The notes under the pieces: model-generated
Databases searched by the model: none
Seen by the model: only the letters and a program-made list of their open reading frames with translations
Told to the model about the DNA's origin: nothing
Position numbers and translations under genes: made by a program
Shown here: piece by piece, positions 12,701 to 22,962 of the stretch
Layout: each line of letters starts with the position of its first letter
Position numbering within the stretch: the stretch's first letter is position 1
Source: Clavaria fumosa
Lineage: Eukaryota; Basidiomycota; Agaricomycetes; Agaricales; Clavariaceae
Length of the DNA: 64,000 nucleotides
Assembly: GCA_951802425.1 (NCBI GenBank)
Contig: OX637802.1
Coordinates: 2,728,001-2,792,000 of the forward strand
Reading direction: 5' to 3'

Positions 12701-15700
12701 CGGTCACTGATGCCGAACGGATTATTCCAGTAGCCGTGCAACTGCCCCGTAGCAATGGCCTCGATCAGATTGAAGGAAAGACTCATGCTCTGCAAACATG
12801 CCAACACTCATTACTACCGTGGACAAGAGAATAACAAGCAACGAGAAAGCAAGCTTACAAAATCTAGCGGCTCGCTCTGTTTCGGGACTGGAATCTTGAT
12901 GCCAGCTATCAACTCAAGCATTGGAGGTTTCGTCTCGATCCGTAGTTTGAAGGGGTCGGTGGTGATGCCACGTCCAAGGTTGACAGTAGAGGGAGTGGGC
13001 AGCACAATGTCAAGGGTGAAGCCAGTGGCGAGACTCCATCCAGCCTGGAGAAGCAAACCAGGCGTCGAGGATCTAGTAAGGGAATTAAGAGCTGGCAGCT
13101 CGCCGAGCTCAGCGCAGACTTGGACACCTGAACGATGGAAATAGTGAGCAAGTCCCGTCATCGAAAAACTTGGCAGCGCAAAACACCTTTTTTCACAGGA
13201 TACGGCTTAGAGAGCACAGCTCCAAGCGACGGGTCGTCCTTTGATGCTACAATCAAGGAGGCACTGCGGAGAACAATTCCATCCATGAAAGAGCCCTATT
13301 AACCTCACGTAAGCATCCACAAGATCTTCATGAGAGTAACGACGGGCACAAACCTTCAGTTCGGGTATCAAAGACGAGAGCGAAAGTTCTCCAGAGCTGG
13401 ACATCGCGCCGACTACAGTCCATTCGATGCCCTTGTTGCCATCAGAGGAGGGGTAGAGATGCACAATAGCGTCGATAGTGATTCCCTGGAACAGCACTTC
13501 CCCTCCAAGCACGACGTCGGAAGTCCTTCCAGATCCAGACTTGGCGATGTCGACTTTGACGTAAGCCTTCTTAATGTCGACGTCGTGGAGACTCAAAGTA
13601 TCGCCAATCAGATTACCCTGCAACATCACTCCAGCACTCGATATTATCAGAACGACATCTAGGGCGGCGAACGATGACACCTTGAGACGCGAAACGGTGA
13701 CAGAGAGTGTTCCAGATTGAATTTCCAGCGTGGCGGATCCAACATCAATGTCGACATTAGGCACCTGCAGAGTTCCACCACCAATGTGCTTGAAGACATC
13801 GAGAACGCCATCGAAGCCGAAATTCTGGACCGTCGCCGTCAAATGGTACGCTCCTCCGGGACTGTAAGAGCCTAGGAAGAAGGCAGTCACAGTGTCGCCA
13901 TCAAAGGCAGCCTCAACGTCGAATTGAAGGGTTTTCAATGGCTGTTTAGTATCAAATGAAGCGTTGAAGTTGATAGAGTCGAGCTGTATATGCGCGTGTG
14001 CGGATTAACAAATCATTTGTCGCTGACTTACTCGGACTCACGTTCATGCCTTTCACACCAAAAGCATTGGGCCATACCTCTCCCATTACAGTAGCTTGCA
14101 AATGAGCCATACTGCTGCCTCCACCAATAGAGTAATTGAGGGCTAATGGCCCACCCGGCGCGCTGATGGTCATCTTGCCATTTATGCTGAAGTCGTGTCG
14201 CATGCGCATCGTCCAGTCAGGGTAGGACGCGGACGGGATACCATACAGACGCAGACCAATCTCCGTCAGTTCCAACCCGTCAAACGGTCTCAACTGAAAA
14301 CATGGGGCAATCTCAGAACCCAAACCACAGTGAGAGAAAGACCATCATTACCCTAATGCCAGCAAAGATGCCTTCCAGCACAAACGAAGTGATTTTCAAC
14401 GGATCTTTGAGGGTCTGCCCGCCAAGCGCACCGTGTACATGTAGCTTCGGATTTGGGATTTTGAAGGCTGTGACGAGAATGTCGTGAAGGATGCCGAAAG
14501 ACGAGTCGATGTCGATATCTGCATCGATATGCAAGCCCAGATCTTTGTCTTTCTCGAAATTGTAGTTTTGGTACCTGTGATAGCAATGTGAGCAGCCGAA
14601 ACGAGAGCGTGAGATAAAAAGTAGCGGCACGTGAAAGAGGCATTCTTGAAATTGAGTTTATCATATAGGGTGGACTTCAGGAGCGGGATAATGGTTGATA
14701 GTTTGAGGTCATCAGGGAGTTTTGCCATTAGGTACATAGGCGCCAGTCCCACAGTCGGATGTACCCAAGCAGGAGAAGGGCCGTGCCAGCTGTAAAGTTT
14801 GGCTAACAAGCCGCGTCAAGAAACAGACAAACGACCAGGGAGTAACTAGCATACCTTTGAGATTAGCGATGCTGAACGGGTTGATATCCCCTGTCAAGAC
14901 GAAACCATCGGGAGGCGGCGGGGTCCCCGGCTTAACAGCCAAGACGCTAGAGATGGTTGCAACGGATGCGACACCAGCCCTGGCAGCAGGCTCGTCGACA
15001 GCATTAATCACAGCCCTCCGCACGACCGTAGGATTCATGACAGAGAGCCCGTGAATCTGGAGCGCGGACACGCTCCGCTGCGCCGCCGTCCACGCCGTAA
15101 GCGCGGAGGGCGAGAGCGTGTGCGGGTCGGGCACGAGGTCTTTGCGCATCGCGGACGGGATGCGCACGAGGGCGGCCGCAGGTCGGTGGATGGACGCGGT
15201 TGGGATGGCGACGTGGGGATCAGCGGTCGTGATCGAGGCGCCCGTGTCATAAGGATTCGAGCCGATGGAGAGGGCAGCTTTGGCAAGAGGGGCGGGGGCA
15301 ACGTTTGGTGAGACGAGGGCGAGGGTAGACGGGCTTGAGACAAAAAGGGACGCAGTGGCAGGCATAGAAGCCGTGAAACGCATGGGCAATGAAGACGAAG
15401 ACGAAGATGAGGATGATAACGATCCCGACAGTGGGGAGGACGACGATGATGTAGCGGGGGTAAAATAGGCCTTGATCAGCTCAGCATCGATGGCAACTTC
15501 AAGGGCTAAAGGCGTTTGCCGGGACAACAAACTGAATGTCTGATCACCCGCAAGAAAACCGAACCCCCCCACTCTCTGTCATGGTGAAGATCAGAATTGG
15601 GACACGCGAGTGAACGATCGTTCCCGAAAAAAGACGCACAGAGCTGATTTCAGAGACCGAATACGAAAGCTGCGATGCAAACCAGGAGTACTGTGCCTTG

Positions 15701-17476
15701 AGAAACTCAGCATCCGGAGCTTCGCCTTCTACGTGATCCGCGGACGTTGGGCGATTGGCCTTGATTATCCCTCCCGAAAGGAGCTGGGTCCTAAGACCGA
15801 AGGTCCTCCTAGGGTCTGCGCGGATAGCCGCCTTGATAGCGGACTCGGCGCTACATATGAGTGATTAGGATTGGCAGACGGCCAAGGTCAAGGCAGGGGC
15901 ACGAACCGCAACATCATAGTATTCGCCTGCAACACAATACCACATTACTTTATGAAGAGGATAATAAGGTCACCGTTGATGCATACCTCGTATAAACCGT
16001 AAACCAAATTTTGAACAGCCTGTGAGCTCTGGAGTGTTGCCTGTACATTCCCACTGACGTCGACAAACCCCCCAAAAGAGAATGCCGAACGATGGAGCCA
16101 CTGTAATAAGGTATCAGGTTCAGAATAAATGGTTACATTTCAGCTGACTCACCTCAGCGCCGTATTTCAATGACGGAATATATTTGTCTGGGTAACTCGG
16201 GGCATAATTTGGTCTGCCGAACTGTTACAAAAGATCAAAAAAGTGAACAAGGCTCCGGAAGTCTCGCTTGAGAACTCACATATGATGCGCTGGCGTGATT
16301 CATGACGGATTGTTGAGTTACTTCCCTCTTCCTTCCATCCGCGTAACCTACTTTCGTAGGGGTGATAGATGACCATGTCGCCGAATCTTGAAATCTAAAT
16401 AAAGAGTCTTTGTTGCTAAAGAAATCTTTATGAAACTGTTGCAGCTGGGGAACAGTGGGAAAGCCGTATTCCCAAGGCTTGATCACGGTTCCAAACAAAA
16501 CTGCCCTCTGGCCCTTCTCCACATACAAAGACCACATCTTGAAGAAATCCGTCGACACGATGTCACCGCCCGGGGGAGGAAGGGCTTGGACTTTGACTAG
16601 TTCCTTAGGCACGCCGAGGTCATGAGCATTCTTATCATCGTAGATCGTCTTGAAGGCGGTTTCGAGCGCTGCCACAGTGGTGCTCCCGATGGGTACGATA
16701 TAGAAATTGAGGGGTTTCGGAGAAGCAGGAGCCGTCTTTCCGCCGTTTGTCGGCCAGGGCCTCCAGAAACGCGATGCAGGGTCGAACCCTTGGGAGGGAC
16801 GGCCTTGCTCTGTGTTTCCAAGCCTTGTAAATCAAAAACGAACGAACATGAGGTTGTCAGGACATACGGGCTCTATAGGCAGCCTCTCTCCATCTGAATA
16901 AAAGATCAGCATCTAAAAAAAAACCACGTAGCTAGTGTAGAGGCACGCACTGCTCGACAATGTTCCAAGCCCAATCGCCCAAATGGCCGGTTGTAGCCAG
17001 CTTCGCCGAGGCACGCGTCTCGCGGTCGAGGAGCGTGGGTATTTGCCTGCCACTGGGGTCGTACAAGACTGGAAGACGTTTCTGGTGGTCGTTTTGAAAC
17101 ATCTTGATTGCAGCGGCTTCGTTATCAGGAACGATGCGCATATGCAGGTCCTCGCGGAGGATGTATGGGATGCTCAACAGGCCATTTCCCGTGCCCTCGT
17201 TTAGTTGGATAAACTCCCTTGTGTCTCCTGGGACGTTGAGGTGATATATACGTAGAAACCCTGAGAAGACGGTCGGTATTGGAATGCCTAGGGAGGACGA
17301 AGGGTCTCAATGGTTAGGTACGCACAGACCGATATCCCGTCGTTCGTATTGGAAGGGTCTCTCCAGCCGTGGCCGGACACTTCGATAGGATCCTCCTCTG
17401 CAACCATTTGAGGACCGGTAGTGCCTCCACTGCTGCTGCTACTTGAAGCAAAGGTGGGAGAAAAAGGGAGAGACAT
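9745..17476 (-). CDS. Large multi-exon protein of unknown function (copy A)
   Basis: I do not recognise this protein. It starts at MSLPFSPTF (17474-17476), 64 bp below a TATA box, and spans many exons with short introns. Main open segments are 17288-17476, 16932-17230, 16235-16800, 15640-15870, 14860-15550, 14313-14630, 13952-14280, 13207-13938, 12814-13150, 11865-12617, 11347-11822, 10297-10690 and 9910-10206. It has a Ser/Gly-rich N terminus, then a globular region (SIPYILREDLHMRIV), a Ser-rich linker, and a long middle of alternating beta-strand-like repeats. Near 10800-10950 is a Pro-rich linker (IPVPPI, SIPSIPSIP), and the C-terminal third is Ala-rich and probably helical. I estimate 1,900-2,100 residues. 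The C-terminal exon (stop near 9745) is a guess. No signal peptide or membrane segment is obvious. It is closely matched by the inverted copy at 60687-64000. Confidence 0.7.
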
Positions 17477-17539
17477 CGTAGGAGAGAAAAGGAGACCAGT
17501 ATCGGGGTCTACCGAGTCTCTGCATGTGAGCAAGCCGTA

Positions 17540-17547
17540 CTTTTATA
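17540..17547 (-). promoter_or_regulatory. TATA box of large unknown gene A
   Basis: TATAAAAG on the minus strand, 64 bp upstream of the ATG. The same box and following bases (AGTACGGCTTGCTCACATGC) occur upstream of copy B at 60616. Confidence 0.65.
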
Positions 17548-18080
17548 CCCACCCATGGCGAGAGCAAGTGCTACCGCTCATCAACATTGCAGGGATATCT
17601 GTTGGTCATGCGTTTCAATCCATGATCATATAATGACGTACCAATATCGAAACCTGGTCATCGATGATAACATTGGTATTTGATGTGTTGTGTGTCGAGG
17701 TGTGACTAGTGTCATGTGCTTATTCACCGTATTCGACGAGGATGCTCGCAGTTAAGTGAGTGTTCAAGGGCATAAAGGGGAATGCCAACACACAGAGAGC
17801 AAAAGCTCGCACGTACAGAAGAGAGGAAAAGGAAGGCAAGAGCGGGTACAGAAGCGGCGATTGAGCGGTGACTGGTGTGCAGTCTTTCCCAATCTGACAG
17901 CGTGTATCCATCACTGGCTGCCGCCGAACATGTCACAGATGGAAAAAGCGCGCGGCGCAAGTCATCAGGAAATCATACAAAAACTTTTCCTGTGTAACAA
18001 CCACTCATGCTTTAGATTTTTTAAGCCTTTCCCAACTTTTTCAACTTTTGTTACTTTTTTTGAAACCTGACCAACAATGA
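17548..18080. other. Upstream region of gene A, no gene seen
   Basis: Contains the distal promoter of the large unknown gene. Short ORFs on both strands lack family resemblance or splice logic, and I would not call any of them. Confidence 0.4.
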
Positions 18081-18088
18081 CTTTTGAC

Positions 18089-18307
18089 TAGTGTTGCCAC
18101 GGTTCGGTTAATTTCGGTTAACTGATCTCAAACTGATCTCAGATAAAATCTGTAAAATCGCAGAAAAATTAGAGTAGGTTTAAAATATGTGTAGAAATCT
18201 CCAGAAATATTTCCATAATTTTACAGAATTTATCGAAGTTTTAAAAGCATCGGTTTGAGTTCGGTTAACCGAAATTAACCGAACCGTGGCAACACTAGGC
18301 AACACTA
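18089..18307. mobile_element. hAT-type MITE, 219 bp
   Basis: Near-palindromic element with ends TAGTGTTGCCACGGTTCGGT and the matching inverted end. It is flanked by an exact 8-bp target duplication CTTTTGAC (18081-18088 and 18308-18315), the hAT signature length. The right end carries GGCAACACTA twice in tandem. There is no coding capacity. Confidence 0.8.
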
Positions 18308-18315
18308 CTTTTGAC

Positions 18316-19234
18316 CAAATCTAGGTCACTTTTGCACTTTGAGCCTTTTTGGGCTTTTTGAACTTGTGCAAGCTCACATGAGCTCATGCAAGCTTGCACA
18401 AGTTCAAAAAAGTTTTGCTCAGGTTTCCTGATGAAGTCTCTTGTTCATTCCCCACTTCTCAGGCTCTGAGGGTGTCATTGTTGTGCCCTATCTAGACAGT
18501 TTTGTACTACTACAGGCATTACACTGTAGGTCCCTACTTGTGTGTAGAGCTCAGCCCAAATGAAATCTCTGCTTGCTGGTCATTGATTACCCCAGTCCAT
18601 TTCCACAGCAGAAGTATTGCAGAGGCCTTTGCTGGAGACTACAATGGCAGTGATGATGAATCACTGGCAGGTCAGGGACAACAGCATGAACAGCAACACC
18701 TGAGCACATATTTGGTCGAAGTAATGCAGAATTTCTGTGGAGAGGGTGTAGTGTTGGGGGCAACCCGTCCCAGACGTGTCTACAACGTACCTCGACCTCT
18801 GTGTAAATGGCGTCTCAGATAGTCTGAAACGGAGACGAGTGGAAGCGTGTCAGCCTTTCGCCATGGTGTCAATTAATAACGCTTGCCAACGACAAGACAG
18901 GTGTAACACTACGACGAAGCTCACGCGTAGAGCGGTATACAGTCGCTGTGCGCCTTAAGATGGGCAAGCATGTCGGCAACGAAAGAGAGAGAAGCGTGTG
19001 CAGTCTGCTACGGTGGTCGACGAGCAAAAGGTCAGGGCAGGGGCAGACTTGTACTAATCAGCAGGACGAGATTGTCTATTGGGGCGTCAGTGAAGACTAG
19101 CGGTAATAGCACTCGGTCGTCAGCGCCGTTGTCCATCCAATGCCCTTGCCTGGTGGGGACAAGTAGTGTGGGTGGCGCAGCTCTGTAACCTCAGCCTCGA
19201 ACACTCCTTTTCCTCTAGCTGCCATCGCCCATCT
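18316..19234. other. Intergenic, possible 5' UTR of the next gene
   Basis: One open stretch of 106 codons (18502-18822) has no recognisable family. A CTCTAG acceptor-like site just before 19220 may end a 5' UTR intron of the gene at 19235. Upstream exons of that gene could lie here but I cannot show them. Confidence 0.35.
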
Positions 19235-20568
19235 ATGGCACCCAAAGGCACACACAGAGTAGTGGGTACCCATTCCCGCACGGCATCATCTTCTAGAGTC
19301 CAGAACACCCAGGTTGCCCAGGGCCCCAAGAAGAATGGCGCAACCGATGGCGTACCTCTTTTTGCTTTGTCGTCCGCTTATCTTCAATGATGCTAACGAT
19401 CCACCTCCCCCAGACACACGCAAAGGCACCCCCCTACGCACGAAGCAGCAGCGCCGTCCGCGTGCAGCAGAAGGACCAGCTTCAGCCAGCCCATGTACGG
19501 CAGAACGGCGTCAAGCAGCGCACTAACTTCACCATCGCCACTCAGGACTCGGCAGGAGAGGACGAATGGGCCACCGAAAGCGGTGCGGTCACTCCTAATC
19601 ATCTCTCCTCAGACGAGGACGTCCGGAAGCCCATCTGCACTATCGGCGTCCAACCAGCGGTCCTGCCAAACAACCCTCCCCATCCAGAGACCGCTGCCCT
19701 ACGCGCTTCCTCTGCCGGTGCACGACCACAAGGAGATGCGAACGAGACAACAGATGCCAGCTTCGAAACAAGCGTGCCAGGCGCCCCCGCTGCGTATCGC
19801 CCGCCACGGCCTCCGCCGCTGAAGCGCGCGTCCGCCCCCGTCCTCGGCGGGCCATCCCTCTCCTCACGTCCGCCATCGACGCACTCCAGCTCCAGCGCGC
19901 AGCATCAGCACGGCAACAACGGTGGCGGCAGCAGCGGTGGAGGAGTGCGCCCGGTGCACCCGCTGATGCGCAAACCGACAGCGGGGCAGTTCTCTCCGAA
20001 GCAGGCCGTGCCCGCACCGCTCAACGTCGTCTCGGACGAGGCGCACGCGCATATTTCGGCGTCGCCGCCGACGGGGCTCTGCGCATCTTCGCCCTCGTCG
20101 CCCTCGTTGTCGGAGGCCGCGGCGCTCGCCCGTTCGCGCCACACCGCGCCTGACACCCCGCCGTTCCCTGATTTATCGCTCCTGCCGTTCACACCCAGCG
20201 CGACGCACCAGCAGCTCCACTCTCCGCATTTCCAGAATCAGGGAGCGTCACATCCGCACCACCACCACCAGCAGCAGCATCAACCACAGCAGCTGGACCG
20301 CCAGCGCACGCTGTCCACGCTGTCGTCGTCATCCACCGCGTCCATCGCTGTGCTATCCTCGTTTGCACATGTTCCCGCGATGGGCACGCGCCCGTCGACG
20401 CCGCAACGCGTCGTGCTATTTCCCCCTCCTGAGCGCGCAAGCAGCCTCGAGGCCATCCACCCTCTGCTGCCCCCGCCGTACGTGAACGCGCATCTCACTG
20501 TGTTGGCTCATCGCGTGCCCCTCCGAGAGTCATACGAGCGTGTGATTCGGGCCAAGCATGGACGATGA
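19235..20568 (+). CDS. Ser/Pro-rich fungal protein, DUF1752/DUF3295-like C-terminal region
   Basis: Two exons join in frame, 19235-19351 and 19414-20568 (GT donor after GATGGC, acceptor CCCCCAG), giving about 423 residues. Near residue 75 the run TNFTIATQDSAGEDEW resembles the conserved block of fungal proteins with the DUF1752/DUF3295 architecture, some linked to nutrient signalling; this is from memory of the family. The rest is low complexity: Pro-rich (PRPPPLKR), Ser-rich, a His/Gln tract (HHHHQQQHQPQQ) and a conserved-looking tail that ends VIRAKHGR. If the family call is right, the usual N-terminal domain is missing or lies in unseen upstream exons. Confidence 0.6.
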
Positions 20569-20939
20569 GAGTCTTTTTTAGATGCTTCCTATCGTACTGT
20601 CGTACTGGCAGCCTTTTCTTTCTTCATCAAGTACTCCTTGATTTCTGCATTGCCATGTTACATCAGGAAAAGTGTAAAATGACTTAGACCTGTCTTGAGT
20701 TGGATTTACAGTAGACTTTATCATAACATATGGTATGGGAATGCATATTGTATATATTTTTGGTGGTCCCAATGTGGGACCATGCCAAATGGCCTTTTTC
20801 TTTGTATATCATATATCATATACTCTTCCACTGGCAGTAGAAATATACACAGCAAGTGATTTTTGGCCTGTGTGTGCTGCTGGACTGCACTAATTTGGGA
20901 TATTGAAGTCAAATTGCCAGAGAACTTTACACTCACCCA
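20569..20939. other. 3' flank of the DUF-like gene
   Basis: AT-rich noncoding sequence after the TGA. No repeat or gene is evident. Confidence 0.4.
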
Positions 20940-21200
20940 CCCATTCCTCAGGAGTCTTCAGTACTCCTGAGGAGTGAGTGGGGAGTAGTGAGGAGTAGTG
21001 AGGAGCAGGTGAGGAGTAGTGAGGACTCCTGAGGAGTGAGTTAGGAGCCAGTCAAGACTCCTCCCAGCCAAATTGCTGTGAGGACTCCCCACTATTCCTC
21101 AGGAGTCCCAACTCAGTCAGGAGTCCTCAGTGCTCCATGAGGAGGCCTCCATGCAGTGAGGAGTAGTGAGGAGTCCTGAGGAGCAGTCAGGAGTCATAAA
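20940..21200. repeat. GAGGAGT/ACTCCTC tandem and inverted repeat block
   Basis: Repeated units such as GAGTAGTGAGGAGTAG and CTCAGGAGTC in both orientations. It directly follows, in minus-strand sense, the tRNA-like head at 21207-21278 and is therefore probably the body or tail of that SINE. Confidence 0.65.
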
Positions 21201-21206
21201 TGTTTT

Positions 21207-21278
21207 GGCAACTCTCAGGATCGAACTCAGGCCTCCAGACAAAATGAGCCATGCACATTACCACTAAGCTAAATGGTC
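21207..21278 (-). mobile_element. tRNA-derived SINE head
   Basis: On the minus strand a 72-nt tRNA-like unit has a pol III A box TAGCTTAGTGG starting at nucleotide 8 (21261-21271) and a B box GAGTTCGATCC starting at nucleotide 51 (21218-21228), both where a tRNA has them. The acceptor ends pair only partly and the T-stem does not fold, so this is not a working tRNA. The GAGGAGT-rich body follows downstream in sense. Confidence 0.65.
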
Positions 21279-21415
21279 ATTCTTGTAATAGATTGCATTT
21301 GTGACCAAATGCAAAACATGAGGCACATACTAAAGGCCATCAATTACATTCAGATGCCATTCTATGTCTTGTCATTTATATACTAAGTCCTTGGAACCAT
21401 GAGGAATGACAGGGA

Positions 21416-22240
21416 GTGTCACATCCATGCCGCTCCCTTCGGGTCCGGACCGGAAACACCATCTCCGGTCCCGGACTTCCTATCTCCAGCCTCGACTCTC
21501 ATCTCCCACCCCCGACTTCAGATCTCCGGACCTCAACTTCCAATCTCCGGACCCCAACTTCCAATCTCCGGACCCGACCTCCGATCTCCAGACCTGGACC
21601 TCCGAACTCCCACTCTGGTGCCTCAGCATCTGAGGGTACCTGCCCCACATGTGGGGCAGGCACCAAACCCACACCTGGGGATAGTTCCCCAAGAGGCTGT
21701 CCCGATCCCGATCCCGATTCCCGATCCCGATCTCCGAATCCCGAACCCAACTTCCCAACTGTTGTGAACCAACGTCTGTGGTTACTCCACCAGCAACGAA
21801 CTCCGAGTGTGGAAACTGGACAATCCACGCAGTTGCTTGGCAGCGTAGTTACCAACCTGATGGTAGTAGCGTCTGACTCCGGGACCAGGAAACTGATCCC
21901 TGTTGTTATTCCATTGTTCTGTAGTAAGTCCCGCAACATATCTCCAGGACATTCTCCGTAGCTACCGTCAATACTCCAGGTTGCTGGAAACGCCCCGGAC
22001 TCGTAGTATATATACCTACCTACTTTGTAGAGTATTCTGCAGTCCGGATACCGCCCTTGTATACCCTCGTCCTCCCTTGTACACCCCCATATACCCCCGA
22101 ACTTCCCTGCACTTCCATCCCTCCATCCCTCCGTACTTCCGCACCTCCGTACCCATAATCCTGTCCGACCCCTCGTCCTCCAACCCCTTGCCTACTCCCG
22201 TATTTCCGCCCTCTCTGGCCAATACCCTGTAATCAGTACA
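21416..22240 (+). repeat. Possible LTR or leader with minisatellites
   Basis: Starts TGTCACATCC and ends CAGTACA just before an ATG, with a TATA-like GTATATATACC near 22007. It contains a roughly 22-bp minisatellite (TCTCCGGACCCCAACTTCCA units, 21510-21610) and a CCCGAT hexamer run (21701-21735). It looks like a retroelement LTR whose partner has been lost. No second copy is in the window, so this is tentative. Confidence 0.35.
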
Positions 22241-22702
22241 ATGTCTAATCTGACTCCTCCATCTACTTTGCCAATTGTGTTAAGTCCCGACCAATTCCTG
22301 TCTGACCCCTGGAACTCACCTCCAAACCCCAGAACTCTGTCCTCCGACCCAACCCCTGTCCCTGCTCCTAGTCACTCGTTAACCCCGAACTCCATCCGAA
22401 CTCCATCTCCGCCCTCTCGTCCGTTCCTCACCTATAATATGGTGAAGTCCAATCCGGACATCTCGCCTGAGGACCAGACCCAAGATCCCGAATCCCGCAA
22501 CCTCGAAATATGGGACACCCAGGACTCAGTAAGGGCGTCGTTTCAATACGTTCGCCAAAGTCCCACCCGAACCCCGAAGTCCTATTCCAGATGTCCTGGA
22601 CATCCCGGACCCAAACTCCGAACTCCGACCAGACTTCACCCCGACCCTCCGAGCATGCATGTAACAGGGAGGACCAAGGACTATTCAGGAGTCCTGAGGA
22701 AC
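22241..22702 (+). pseudogene. Pro/Ser-rich ORF fragment, possibly a truncated gag
   Basis: An open frame from MSNLTPPSTLP continues for 154 codons and then runs into the LTR that begins at 22703, which truncates it. It is rich in Pro, Ser and Asn. It may be the gag start of the retroelement whose LTR would be 21416-22240. No diagnostic motif is present. Confidence 0.3.
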
Positions 22703-22925
22703 TGTAAGGCCCCAGGCCTTCTATATATCATTTATGTAATCTATATACCATATTTGGGTCAATAAGCATAGCCACTTGGCTATGCTTACATCAGCGGCCC
22801 TCTGGAGGGCTGCTTGCATATATATACTGTGTCGCGACTGTACAGAGGGGTAGATCCCTCTACATAGAACTACTAGCTCAATATACTGTTGAGTCCAGTT
22901 CTTTTGAGGCATAGAAAGTATTACA
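22703..22925 (+). repeat. 5' LTR of the second chromovirus family
   Basis: Begins TGTAAGGC and ends AGTATTACA, 223 bp. It matches, inverted, 30632-30856. It contains TATATATACTGTG and a short stem (GGCCCTCTGGAGGGC). The two LTRs are clearly diverged, so they are not a recent pair. Confidence 0.75.
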
Positions 22926-22962
22926 ACTTTTTTGAACCTTCAACACAACAAGTGTGGTTAAC

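Noticed and set aside
21207..21278. A functional tRNA gene
   Set aside because: Boxes A and B are well placed, but the T-stem cannot form and acceptor pairing is weak. It was called a SINE head instead.
21500..21760. CRISPR-like repeat array
   Set aside because: The repeats are contiguous degenerate minisatellite units without unique spacers, in a eukaryotic genome.
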